DNA of 64,000 nucleotides, taken from positions 36,042 to 100,041 of the forward strand of contig MU831862.1 of assembly GCA_029204225.1 (NCBI GenBank). The letters are read 5' to 3'. The position numbers were made by a program, and so were the translations under genes. Within the stretch, counting starts at the first letter, position 1; every line of letters starts with the position of its first letter. Below are positions 11,057 through 21,225 of this stretch, piece after piece. The notes below the pieces were generated by a model. The model made no database searches. It saw nothing but the letters and a program-made list of their open reading frames with translations, and had not been told where the DNA came from. This DNA is from Diphasiastrum complanatum (taxonomy: Eukaryota; Streptophyta; Lycopodiopsida; Lycopodiales; Lycopodiaceae).

Positions 11057-12470
11057 TCATGTTACCATCTCCAATTTTCTCATCAAACTGAAACTTCCCA
11101 AGTTCAAGTGACCAAGCCTCTTATGCCACAACTCAGTTTGCGATGGAATGGACGATACAAGTCCGTGTTGCCCCTTAATTGTAGCATTCAACCTGTACAA
11201 TTTTGTATTGGGCTCTCTTACTCCATCCGCAATAACTTTGAACTTTTGGTTCACATCCTTCACAAAGCAACGATCATGGGCAAATTCTACTTTCAACTTT
11301 TGATCAGTAATGACTCCAACAAAAAGTAGATTTTTCTTCAAACCTGGTACGTAAAGTACCTCCCTGATCATCCTACTTTTTTCATCAGGTAGTTGGATTG
11401 AAACGGTGCCTATCCCCTTGATCTTGCACACCTCGCCATTTGCTTGTGAAACAGATGTTCCATTATCCAACACCTTCAAACTACTGAACCAATTCTTGTT
11501 ACTTGTCATGTGTCTTGTGGCTCCCGAGTCAATATACCATGTTTGATCATCTTTTAGATGACAATGCAGATATGAAGATGCTAGAGTCTTCAATCTCACC
11601 CTCATCGACAAGGTTACCTGCTTGTTTTGGTTTCCCCTTCCCTTGTTCCGCCAAGAATTTGCAACATTCACTCTTCCAATGGCCCTTTTTACCACAATGG
11701 AAGCACTTGCCTTTCTTCTTAGTTTTACTGGAAGATCCCTCGTCCTCCTGAGACTTGGCAAATTACTGCTTAGACTTCTTCTTGCCCTTGCCCTTGCCTT
11801 GTTTTTGGCATGTCGCAAGTGCTTGATCATCAATATTTTGAAGTCTAGCTTTCACCATTTCTCGCCCTTGCTCTTCCTGCATCAAGATTCCTATGAGCTC
11901 GTCAAAGGTTGACAATCTTTCTCTTGATGTTATTCTGCTCACAAACATCTGATAGGGTTTTGCAATGCCGCACAATGCATTGTGCACCAGCTCCACATCA
12001 CGTATGCGCTCACCAATAGAATGCAATTCATCTCTCATTGTCTTGATTCTGGTCATGTACGTCTGAATGTGCTCTCCTTGCTCCATGCGGGCACTATTCA
12101 ACTTTGACTTCAGAAACATGATTCTTGACAGATTTGATGTCTCAAACTGCTCTTTTAGCACATCCCATGCCTGTCTAGGTGTAACAGCATCACAAATGTG
12201 GGTAATGATGTGATCCTTCATTGACAAGTTAATGAAGGTCAAAGCTTTTCTCATCTTTTTGTCGAACACTTTGATATATGCTTCATTTGGCGGCCTTCTC
12301 TCATCACCTGCGATGACTTCCCACACGTCTTTCTCCATCAGTATGTTTTTCATTTTGAATTTCCACACCGCATAGTTAGAAATCCTGTCCAATTTGCTAC
12401 TTTCACTCAAAATGGACTCTCCCATGTTTGCCATTGCAAAACTGCTTGAAACTTCTGTCATAGGCCAAAA
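11057..12470 (-). pseudogene. Copia A gag and protease, disrupted
   Basis: Gag probably starts at MANMGES near 12430 and shows the WKFKMKNILMEKDVW motif. A stop just after KKKSKQ (about 11763) precedes the zinc knuckle CFHCGKKGHWKSEC, which is still in the gag frame. A frameshift near 11560 then moves to the protease frame (WYIDSGATRHM) and the GAG-pre-integrase motif LWHKRLGHLNLGS. The open reading upstream of the probable start, to 12581, is leader sequence. Confidence 0.82.
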
Positions 12471-12735
12471 ACAGTATGCCGAGGCCAACAGTGATGTCAG
12501 AAGTTGAAAATAATGACCTGCACTTTTTTCCTTACTAGGCCACTCACTGCTTTTCCACCAATTTGAAAGCCAAATCGACATCGCCTTCCAAAATGCACTA
12601 AGTCGTCAACTCCCAACAACGTGCCTAGTGGAATAGTGTTCACCGTGAAGAAACTTCACTCTTCACTTGTGAAGGGACCCAACTCCAATTTCAGTATGAG
12701 AATTTTAATGAAGTTGAAGGCTAAAATGCACTTCA
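12471..12735 (-). other. Copia A leader, gag-proximal part, ending at the copia B insertion
   Basis: Non-coding stretch between the gag start of copia A and the left LTR of copia B. Its last five bases (CTTCA, 12731-12735) are the left copy of B's target-site duplication. Confidence 0.65.
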
Positions 12736-13472
12736 TGTTGAATTTCACACGTGTGGACTGTCCACTACATGTACTTGTGATCTCTAAGGTGTGTAGATGC
12801 ACCAAGATCAAGACTAGATTGAGATTCAAGATCAATCTTGAATCCTATGGCAAAAACACACTACTACATGCATTCAATCACTTCCAACTCTCACTCACAT
12901 GTGTGGGAAGTATTCAAAAAATAATCTAAGTAAAAACAAGCTGCTCTCCTCGGGTAGAGAGAGAAAATGCATCAAGAGCTCTCGGGTAGAGAGAGAAAGC
13001 TAGAAATCCAATAACTCACAAAATCCATGAAATCACCAGATCAATTAATTTCAAAATGAGGAGTACAATGATACTAGTAGGTCCACGAGCTACCACTATG
13101 CTTAACTATGATTGGACCACATTTTGTCACCTCTTGATCCTATTGGATCATTGATCTATGCACCTCTTAATTCTATTGGACTATATTCAAGCACACCTCA
13201 ATTTCCTATTGGACCTCACAAGGTTCCACCTCTATATCCTATTGGACCTCTTGGAATTCATCAAACAAAAACTTTACACTTGTCTACACTCTAATTAGCA
13301 AGTGTTTAGTCTCTTACTCTATTTTGGCTCAATAGTGGCATTACAAAGTGGAAATGCATAATTTGCCATCTATGCCAAATTTATTCCTATCAACATCCTA
13401 CACCTAGATGCTTGATGTAAAAAACATAAGACCCCTTTATCTAACATAGATAATCTTTTTCAATTCTTCACA
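12736..13472 (-). repeat. 3' LTR of copia B
   Basis: 737 bp. In the element sense it begins TGTGAAGAATTG at 13472 and ends CAACA at 12736. It holds five CCAAT boxes in the U3-like half (ATTGG on the plus strand at 13111, 13142, 13175, 13208 and 13241) and two copies of TTTCTCTCTCTACCCGAG further downstream. The 60-aa open frame at 13112-13294 is this repeat array, not a gene. Confidence 0.93.
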
Positions 13473-13481
13473 CTCCTCCTA
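13473..13481 (-). other. Polypurine tract of copia B
   Basis: Minus-strand TAGGAGGAG lies directly next to the 3' LTR start, where plus-strand DNA synthesis is primed in LTR retrotransposons. Confidence 0.75.
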
Positions 13482-13490
13482 AAAAATTAT

Positions 13491-15131
13491 CTATGAAGAT
13501 TTGAGCATTGATCTTGATATAACTCCAAGATTAGATCTATGCTTGATGAAAGCACTTTTGCTCAAAGGCTTGGTGAGTAGATAGGCAATACAAGAGGACG
13601 AGTTGACATGCTCCAAATAGATTTCTCCTCCAATAAGCTTTTCTCTCACAAAATGGTGTGCCACTTCTATGTGCTTGCTTCTTGCATGAAATATGTGATT
13701 ATTGGCAAGAGCTTGGGCCGAGATGTTATCACACTTGATCATTGGTAGATCATCCTCCTTGATGCACTTTAGTTCCATTAATAACCTCTTGATCCAAAGC
13801 ACTTCTTTGGTAGTTGTAGTGAGTGCTTTGTACTCGGCCTCACATGAAGAGAGAGATATAGTATCTTGCTTTTTGGAAAGCCAAGATATTAGATTGCCTC
13901 CAAGAAAGATAGTGTATGCACTAATAGACTTTCGATCCATTTTGTCACTTGCAAAGTCCGAATCCGAGTAGCCAATAATGGATAGATCTTCACTTTTATA
14001 GAGTAGACCATAATCACAAGATGAAGATACATATCTTAAAATCCTCTTGGCCATCTTCCAATGATGGATCTTAGGTTCTTGCATAAATTGACTCAATTTG
14101 TGCACACAAAAACTAAGATCGGGCCTAGTAATGGTAAGCCAAATCAAGGAGCCTACAAGACTCCTAAAAAGTGTGATGTCCTCAAAGAATATTTCATCAC
14201 CTTCATTAGGATCTTTTACAATTTGCTCCATTGGAGTATCTATGCTCTTAGAATTTTCCATATGGAATTTTTTCAACATAGAGTGAGCATATCTAGATTG
14301 GCATATAAAGACATGATTTTCATAAAAATCAATTTCTAGGCCTAGGATGTAATGTATCTCTCCTAGATCTTGCATTTTAAACTCACATCCAAGTGCTAGC
14401 TTGGTTTCATCAACTAGCTTGATACAACTTCCACAAAGAATAATGTCATCAACATAAATTAGAAGAATGACAATATTGCTATCAACAAACTTTAGATACA
14501 AGGAAGGATCATAGTCACTAAGAGTAAATCCTAGTGAGATAAGGAAAGAGTTAAGTCTTGAATACCATGATCTTGGTGCTTGCTTGAGTCCATAAAGACT
14601 TTTGAAGAGCAAGCACACTTTGGACTCATCCTTGATGAATCCTTGAGGTTGTTCCATATAGATCTCCTCCTCAAGATAACCATTTAGAAAAGCATTGGAT
14701 ACATCTAATTGGAACACCTTCCACTTGAAAAAACAAGCAAGAGAAATAAGAATTCTTATTGTCACCATCTTTGCAACGGGTGCAAAGGTTTCCTCATAAT
14801 CAAGACCATGGATTTGAGCAAATCCTTTGGCACATAATCTTGCTTTATGCTTGTTGATGGTGCCATCATGATTGAACTTGATCCGAAATACCCACTTGCA
14901 ACCAATCACATGCTTGTTGGAAGGAGGATCCACAAGTTCCCAAGTATTGTTGGTGATCAATGCATCATACTCTTGCTTCATGGCATCATACCACTCCTTG
15001 GTATTAAGTGCCTCTTGTACATTCTTTGGCTCTTCATGAGAGACATAAAAAACATAATTAGTGGAATCAAGATCCACTTGTTTGCCTTTGTCAACATATG
15101 AGAGCCTCTTAGGCTCGGATCTATCTCTCAT
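13491..15131 (-). CDS. Copia B polyprotein, reverse transcriptase-RNase H part (546 aa)
   Basis: This is the second part of the copia polyprotein. It contains the RT start (NTWELVDPPSNKHVIGCKW, WVFRIKFNHDG, ETFAPVAKM), the palm motif VFQLDVSNAFLNGYLEEE, KSLYGLKQAPRSWY and the active site YVDD at residues 226-229. RNase H follows with GYSDSDFASDKMDRKS, SLSSCEAEYKAL and IKCDNISAQALANN, ending near the 3' LTR. These enzymes copy the RNA into cDNA in cytoplasmic particles. The frame is the same as that of the upstream ORF and is separated from it only by the TAA at 15144-15146. The ATG used here is internal, so separate translation is doubtful. All visible catalytic residues are present. Confidence 0.92.
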   Translation of the reverse strand: MRDRSEPKRLSYVDKGKQVDLDSTNYVFYVSHEEPKNVQEALNTKEWYDAMKQEYDALITNNTWELVDPPSNKHVIGCKWVFRIKFNHDGTINKHKARLCAKGFAQIHGLDYEETFAPVAKMVTIRILISLACFFKWKVFQLDVSNAFLNGYLEEEIYMEQPQGFIKDESKVCLLFKSLYGLKQAPRSWYSRLNSFLISLGFTLSDYDPSLYLKFVDSNIVILLIYVDDIILCGSCIKLVDETKLALGCEFKMQDLGEIHYILGLEIDFYENHVFICQSRYAHSMLKKFHMENSKSIDTPMEQIVKDPNEGDEIFFEDITLFRSLVGSLIWLTITRPDLSFCVHKLSQFMQEPKIHHWKMAKRILRYVSSSCDYGLLYKSEDLSIIGYSDSDFASDKMDRKSISAYTIFLGGNLISWLSKKQDTISLSSCEAEYKALTTTTKEVLWIKRLLMELKCIKEDDLPMIKCDNISAQALANNHIFHARSKHIEVAHHFVREKLIGGEIYLEHVNSSSCIAYLLTKPLSKSAFIKHRSNLGVISRSMLKSS

Positions 15132-15143
15132 GGATCTTCTTGG

Positions 15144-17534
15144 TTAAAAAATCCGAGGAGAGTCTTCTTCAAATCTCGACCCCATCACATCATGATTGTC
15201 TTCAAAATCAATAATTGATGATGCATCCATAGATTTCTTGATCTCGGCCTCTTCAAATGATGAGTGTTGATCTTCATGAAAGACAACATCTCTACTTTCA
15301 ATAACTTGAGAAGTAGAGAGTATAAAGACTCTATAGGCCTTCTTGGTGGATGAGTATCCAACCATGATCCCTTTGCATGCACTAGGATCTTCCTTCTTCC
15401 TTGTTTCCAAGGGCATATGGACAAAGCATAAGCATCCAAAAATTCTAAGGTGATCAACCTTAGGCTTCTTCAAAAATAAGATTTCATATGGTGACTTTCC
15501 TCCAAGAGCTATATGTGGGAGCCTATTGCAAAGATAATTTGCACAATTAATGGATTCTCCCCAAAAATCTTTGGGCAAAGATGCCTCAATTCTCATAGAT
15601 TTTGCACATTCACATAGAGATCTATTCTTTCTCTCGGCCACTCCATTTTGAGATGGAGAGTAGGCACAAGAAAACTCTCTTTTAATGCCTTCAAGCTCAC
15701 AAAAGTCTTGAAATTTATTGGAGATATATTCACCACCTCCATCACTTCTAAGAGCTTTAATCTTGAATGAGAATTGCTTCTCTACATAAGCTTTGAAAAT
15801 AAGGAAATGATCAAACACCATAGATTTTGAAGCAAGAAGATATATCCAAGTGAATCTTGTGTAATCATCAATGAAAGTAACAAAACAAGTGGCTCCTCCC
15901 TTGCTTGTAGTTGATGAGAAATGCACATCCGAGTGGATTAACTCCAAAGGATGCTTGCTTTTGATAGAAGATCTTGTAAATGGCTTTTTGTGAGATTTAG
16001 CAATAGTACAAGCCTCACAAGGCTTGATCTTCTTGGAGAATGACTTTGGCAAGCCAATAGCTTTGGATTCTTTGATCATAGAGAGCATGGATTTGTAGTT
16101 GGGATGTCCCAACCTCCTATGCCATAATTCCTCCATAGAGAGCTTGTTCACAAGAGCAACATTACAAGCATTCACATACTCATTTGGATCTAGTTTATAG
16201 ATGCCACCAAATCTAGATCCTAATGCAAGTATCTCATCATTCTTCTTGATAGTGCAAGTATCAACATTGAATTTTACATCAAGGCCATTATCAAGCAATT
16301 GGCCAACACTAATAAGATTCTTGGTAAGCTTAGGTACATAAAGAACTCTAGAGAGAGAAAGAACTTTAGAGGATGCAAGCTTCAAGGGAATGTTCCCTAT
16401 GCCTTCAATAGGACATTCAAAATCATTTGCAGTGTATATTGATTTCTTCACTCCATCATAAGGTGCAATAGAAGAGAAAGAGTCCTTGGAGCTACACATA
16501 TGTGAAGAGGCTCCACTATCAATATACCATAGGTCGTCCTTCTTGAAAGGAGTAGATGAGAAACTAGAGACCATAAGAGATCCCTCTCCATCACTTGCAA
16601 TAGTGTCTTCCTTCTCATTGGTAATATTGGCTTGCTTGAGTTGATTCTTCTTTTTGAAGCAATTGGTGGCATAATGACCTTTCTTGCCACAATAAAAGCA
16701 CTTGATCTTCTTCTTCTTCTTGAGCTTGGATGATGAAGCATTAGAGGAATCATCTTCCTCCTCATCTTTGTCTTTGGATTTGACTTTGTCCTTGCTTGAG
16801 GATTGTTGATGTTGGTTCTTGCTCCTCTCTTTGTGCTTATCCTTGGCAAAAAGAGCTTTGCCATCATTATGAGTGAGAGAAAGCTTGTCCATCCTCAAGA
16901 GCTTATACTCTTGTCTTGATTCTTCTGAAATTAGCACACTTTGGAGAGCCTCCAAACTTGGTAGCTCCTCCTTAATGGCATAGGATTGGACAAGATTATC
17001 AAATTCACTTCTCAAGCCATTGAGAATGACTTGAACTAGCTCATTTTGATTGATGGAATCACCAATACAAGCAAGCTCTCTATGAATATCTTTTACTCTC
17101 AAAACATAACTAGATGCACTCTCATCACTCTTTTGGCTACTTTGAAAGATTTGATTCCTAAGAGTGAGAAGCCTAGAGGTATTCTTAGCCTCATAGATAG
17201 TCTTGAGACAATCCCAAGCTTCTTTGGCTGCTGTACAAGTACCTATCTCCCTCAATATCTCATTAGAGACATTCATCTTAATGTAGTGGAGAGCCATCCT
17301 AGCTCTCTTTTTGTATTTTTGAACCTCTTGAAGAACTTGTGGTTCTTCTTCAAGGCCAAGAACTATGTCCATCACGTCTTGAAGGATCAAGATGGACTCC
17401 ATCCTCATTTTCCAAATTGAATAATTTGAAGTGGTCAATCTTTCACTTGGTTCCAACAAGGATGAACCCATTGAAGACATTTGAAGTGAAGAAAACTTAG
17501 ATGATGAACAATAAATGTTGTTACACACTTTCAA
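15144..17534 (-). CDS. Copia B polyprotein, gag-protease-integrase part (796 aa)
   Basis: Gag comes first; the likely true start is the second or third Met (MSSMGS), because the first residues look like leader. The knuckle CFYCGKKGHYATNC starts at residue 279 and protease has DSGASSHM with Asp339. The GAG-pre-integrase motif LWHRRLGHPN and the zinc-binding CEACTIAK follow. The integrase triad is Asp536 (HSDVH), Asp598 (LRSDGGGEY) and Glu634 (NGVAERKNR), with exactly 35 residues between the last two, as in DD35E integrases. The frame ends at a TAA (15144-15146) in the linker between integrase and RT. Without that stop the polyprotein would be about 1,346 residues, a normal copia length. Confidence 0.93.
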   Translation of the reverse strand: MKVCNNIYCSSSKFSSLQMSSMGSSLLEPSERLTTSNYSIWKMRMESILILQDVMDIVLGLEEEPQVLQEVQKYKKRARMALHYIKMNVSNEILREIGTCTAAKEAWDCLKTIYEAKNTSRLLTLRNQIFQSSQKSDESASSYVLRVKDIHRELACIGDSINQNELVQVILNGLRSEFDNLVQSYAIKEELPSLEALQSVLISEESRQEYKLLRMDKLSLTHNDGKALFAKDKHKERSKNQHQQSSSKDKVKSKDKDEEEDDSSNASSSKLKKKKKIKCFYCGKKGHYATNCFKKKNQLKQANITNEKEDTIASDGEGSLMVSSFSSTPFKKDDLWYIDSGASSHMCSSKDSFSSIAPYDGVKKSIYTANDFECPIEGIGNIPLKLASSKVLSLSRVLYVPKLTKNLISVGQLLDNGLDVKFNVDTCTIKKNDEILALGSRFGGIYKLDPNEYVNACNVALVNKLSMEELWHRRLGHPNYKSMLSMIKESKAIGLPKSFSKKIKPCEACTIAKSHKKPFTRSSIKSKHPLELIHSDVHFSSTTSKGGATCFVTFIDDYTRFTWIYLLASKSMVFDHFLIFKAYVEKQFSFKIKALRSDGGGEYISNKFQDFCELEGIKREFSCAYSPSQNGVAERKNRSLCECAKSMRIEASLPKDFWGESINCANYLCNRLPHIALGGKSPYEILFLKKPKVDHLRIFGCLCFVHMPLETRKKEDPSACKGIMVGYSSTKKAYRVFILSTSQVIESRDVVFHEDQHSSFEEAEIKKSMDASSIIDFEDNHDVMGSRFEEDSPRIF

Positions 17535-18223
17535 TAGGATCCAATAATTGAGTACTATCTCCTCCTATGAAAGATCTTACAACAATTTGTGAATTGATTC
17601 TCACTAGCTACACAAATCTCTCTAAAACAAGATCTATTTCACATCAAATGATGGAGTATAGGCAAAGTTAGGATCCAACACTCTTAGCACGTGTGAAATA
17701 CACTAAGAAACCAAATTTGACTCAAATACAATGATATTGCATGAAACAAAATGGCTAAGATCTCAAAATAGTGCCTAGATCACATATAGATGAGATTGGC
17801 AAGCATACAACTGTGATCCTGGATCAACCAAGCAATCTCTTGACCAAACCAAATGTGTCCACCCAGGTCTAGGTGCCCTACCTAACCCTCTTCAAAAGCT
17901 TATAACTTTTGATTGGCTCAATCAAATGGAATGAAACTGATTGCAACAGAAACTAGACAAAAATAGCTTCAAAACAAGCTATCAAGCAAGATAAATGGAT
18001 CAAACATGAGAGAGAACTTCCAAACTGAAATTGGATGTTCCTCACACGTGTCTGAGCACCTGATTCCGTACAGTACCAGGTCAGACCCAATCAATGTCCT
18101 TTTGATCTCTTTTGATCCAAGATTGAACAAGATAGCTAGGAAAATGGGCCTTGACAATTTCTAGCTCAAGATTGATGAAAATTTTTCACTTAGATGGATC
18201 AAAATGCATGGTAACCTTAGGTA

Positions 18224-18236
18224 GGCTCTGATACCA
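18224..18236 (-). other. Primer-binding site of copia B
   Basis: Minus-strand TGGTATCAGAGCC directly abuts the 5' LTR end (CAACA). It matches the usual plant primer site complementary to the 3' end of initiator Met-tRNA. Confidence 0.88.
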
Positions 18237-18973
18237 TGTTGAATTTCACACGTGTGGACTGTCCACTACATGTACTTGTGCTCTCCTAAGGTGTGTAGAT
18301 GCACCAAGATCAAGACTAGATTGAGATTCAAGATCAATCTTGAATCCTATGGCAAAAACACACTACTACATGCATTCAATCACTTCCAACTCTCACTCAC
18401 ACGTGTGGGAAGTATTCAAAAAATAATCTAAGTAAAAACAAGCTGCTCTCCTTGGGTAGAGAGAGAAAATGCATCAAGAGCTCTCGGGTAGAGAGAGAAA
18501 GCTAGAAATCCAATAACTCACAAAATCCATGAAATCACCAAATCAATTAGGTTTAAAATGAGGAGTACAATGATACTAGTAGGTCCATGAGCTACCACTA
18601 TGCTTAACTATGATTGGACCACATTTTGTCACCTCTTGATCCTATTGGATCATTGATCTATGCACCTCTTAATTCTATTGGACTATATTCAAGCACACCT
18701 CAATTTTCTATTGGACCTCACAAGGTTCCACCTCTATATCCTATTGGACCTCTTGGAATTCATCAAACAAAAACTTTACACTTGTCTACACTTTAATTAG
18801 CAAGTGTTTAGCCTCTTACTCTATTTTGGCTCAATAGTGGCATTACAAGTGGACATGCATAATTCGCCATCTATGCCAAATTTATTCCTATCAACATCCT
18901 ACACCTAGATGCTTGATGTAAAAAACATAAGACCCCTATATCTAACATAGATAATCTTTTTCAATTCTTCACA
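18237..18973 (-). repeat. 5' LTR of copia B
   Basis: 737 bp, the same length as the other LTR. It holds the five-fold CCAAT array (ATTGG on the plus strand at 18613, 18644, 18677, 18710 and 18743), with the same 31, 33, 33, 33-base spacings as the 3' copy. In the element sense it is the promoter copy. Confidence 0.93.
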
Positions 18974-18978
18974 TTTCA

Positions 18979-19800
18979 CTTCTTCAGGGCCCTCTTCAAC
19001 AACCCTTCAGACTTCGTGCAATGGTTGAATCCGATCCAACTGTGAATATCCCTTCTAGGTAGCACAATCTGAGTCGTCGATCTTGTAACTCCTCTATCCA
19101 ACAGATCTGAGCACTTCTGTGCACCAATGGAGAGTCTTGTAAACACTGTCCACTTTGAAACGCTACGCTCTCACCGTGGTTCCACGCGTGAACAGTCCGC
19201 GACCTCCTTGTCTGCGGCCGCGCCTCCCCACACTCATTTTTGTTTGATCTAACTCGTCTGTGGATCGATTTGAGCACAATCTGAGGCCTGGAGCAGGGTC
19301 GTCCTACTATTTCCAAGTTTGTAGAGTGTTCACTCAAGAAATACGGTGATTTTAGCTCAACTTGACAAAGTGGCTTTTTTTCACCTTTTATCACAAATCT
19401 ACTAGGTTAACTTTCTGGAGACAAATCTCTGACATAAACCTCAGAATCTCTCCATGGCTGGTTGACAATGTGATTAGCTTCCTTCTTGTCCTTACGGCAT
19501 CCAAAACGGTGCACAAACAGTGAAGAAATCACTAGTTATGTATAAAAATTGTAACCCCAAACCCGGTTTCAATTTTTAGCTGGCTTCAAAATTGTCAATT
19601 TTTCACCAAATTTTTCCCTGTCTGATGCTATGCATAGGCTAATAATCCCTCTGCTGAGCTTCGCAAGCCTCTATAAACTAGAAACCGTGCACCAGTGCTT
19701 CTCTTTCCGTCTTCAACCCACCGTAAACCCCAAACTCTCAGAAGATAGTTCTCCTGAAGCTCTCTTCAACGACGATGTTGTACTGTGTACACTCCCTGTA
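18979..19800 (-). other. Copia A leader, distal part
   Basis: Untranslated leader of copia A between the copia B insertion and the primer-binding site. The open frame at 18996-19394 has no domain and precedes the gag start by a long distance, so I do not call it a gene. Confidence 0.6.
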
Positions 19801-19814
19801 CGGCTCTGATACCA
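19801..19814 (-). other. Primer-binding site of copia A
   Basis: Minus-strand TGGTATCAGAGCCG begins at the first base after the 5' LTR end (AAGT), with no spacer. It is complementary to initiator Met-tRNA by the usual plant pattern and helps fix the unusual LTR border. Confidence 0.87.
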
Positions 19815-20088
19815 ACTTAGAATTTGCTTTGCACAGGAACACAGATCATGCTACACAGTAACACAGATAGAAAACACTCTCCACAGCAAGCTCACATAGC
19901 AACTCTATTTCTCAAAATGAAATTACACTGTACATATAGTTGTTCACTCAGGCAACCCATGCATGACACAAGTTGTCGTTGGCGGGACGCGTGTCCCATC
20001 AACTTGCCTCGTGGCGAGGCCAACTGATCCTTATCCACTGATAGGACCCACAGTACAGTAACACAGTGATTCTACTTTAATTCTAACT
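19815..20088 (-). repeat. 5' LTR of copia A
   Basis: 274 bp, direct repeat of 7983-8256. In the element sense it starts AGTTAG at 20088 and ends CTAAGT at 19815. GAAAG follows at 20089-20093. Confidence 0.88.
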
Positions 20089-21225
20089 GAAAGATGGAGG
20101 TTTTCGGATGTGTGTAGATTACAACGGGCTTAATAAAGTGAATATCAAAAATAAATATCCATTACCCAGGATGGATGACCTTGTGGATCGCTTGAGTGGA
20201 GCACAGTATTTCACCAAGATAGATCTCAGGATAGGGTACCATCAAATAAGAATTAAGCCGGAAGATGTCCAAAAGACATGATTTTGTTCTAGATTTGGTC
20301 ATTATGAATTCTTAGTGTTTCCATTTGGATTAACGAATGCTCTAGCAACATTCCAGCAAATGATGAACAATTTATTTCGTCCATATTTGGGAAAGTTTGT
20401 GATTGTATTCTTAGACGATATTCTCGTTTACAGTAGATCCTTGGTGGAACACGTAGAACACTTAAAAATCATCTTGATGAAACTCCGTGGGGAGTTACTC
20501 TACGCTAAAGAGTCCAAGTGTGAATTCTTTAAGCAAGAGTTACTTTATTTTGGTCATAAGATCACAATAAATGGGATCAAGATTGACGAGGATAAAATCA
20601 AGATTGTGACTGAGTGGCCAATTCCAGGAACTGTGAGGCAAGTAAAGTCATTTTTAGAGTTTACACTTTTCTCCAAGAGATTTATTGAGGATTATGCTAA
20701 GTTAGCAGCACCACTTAATAATCTGACAAAAGGGTTTGTTAATAAGAAGAAAAAGAGGAATCAACCTAGTCTACCTGTTGTTTGGAATGAGAAATTGAAT
20801 CAATGTTTTGAGAAACTTAAAAGAATGATTGTTTCAGCTCCCGTGTTACAAATTGCAAATCCAGATTTACCTTACGTCATGAGAACGGACGCAAGTGATG
20901 TTGCAGTTGGAGTGGTTCTATTACAAATGGATAGGCCACTAGTGTTTGAGAGCAAAAAATTCATCGGTCCTCAGTTACGTTATACTACGCAGGAAAAGGA
21001 ATTGTTTGTTGTAATCCATGCACTTAAAACCTAGAGACACTACTTGTATAGTAGTAAGTTTGTAATGTATATGGATCACCAGCCTCTTAAGTATTTTTGT
21101 AATCAATGTGATCTTCGGGGGAGAAAAGCTCGATGGGCTTTATTGATGCAAGAATTTTATCATGAAATCCATTACATAAGAGGCGGCTCTAATTAAGTTG
21201 CAGATGCTCTTAGTCAGATCGGTGA
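20089..21225 (+). pseudogene. Gypsy RT-RNase H (right half of interrupted RT)
   Basis: Resumes the RT of 7546-7982 with [15 protein letters not shown], then [34 protein letters not shown] and the active site VFLDDILVYS (20404-20433). The RNase H motifs TDASDVAVGVVL, KELFVVIHALKT and VADALSQI follow. In-frame stops occur near 20279, 21033 and 21196. Orientation is opposite to the protease at 21225-21370 and to the integrase at 6.4-7.5 kb, which belong to the same element. Confidence 0.88.

Larger units (their letters stand above)
12736..18973 (-). mobile_element. Ty1/copia element B, nearly intact (6,238 bp)
   Basis: Flanked by two 737-bp LTRs with canonical TGTTGAA/TTCAACA ends and by 5-bp repeats CTTCA (12731-12735) and TTTCA (18974-18978), which differ at one base. 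It has a primer-binding site, a purine tract and one long reading frame interrupted by a single TAA. It lies in the leader of copia A, upstream of A's gag, in the same orientation. My hand alignment of the LTRs finds about 14 substitutions and two 1-base indels (about 2%), so the insertion is fairly recent. Confidence 0.93.
7983..20088 (-). mobile_element. Ty1/copia element A (12.1 kb including nested copia B)
   Basis: Two 274-bp LTRs (7983-8256 and 19815-20088), a primer-binding site next to the right LTR, a purine tract next to the left LTR, and 5-bp duplications define the element. Subtracting copia B and its duplicated site leaves about 5.86 kb, a normal copia size. Genes run gag, protease, integrase, RT, RNase H on the minus strand, all carrying stops or frameshifts. 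I count about 13 substitutions between the LTRs (roughly 4.7%), more than between the LTRs of nested B (roughly 2%), which agrees with the nesting order. Confidence 0.9.

Noticed and set aside
13112..13294. 60-aa open frame repeated almost identically at 18614-18796
   Set aside because: Both lie inside the two LTRs of copia B and arise from the CCAAT repeat array; not a gene.
18996..19394. 132-aa minus-strand frame in copia A
   Set aside because: Lies in the leader, separated from gag by the copia B insertion and without any gag motif.
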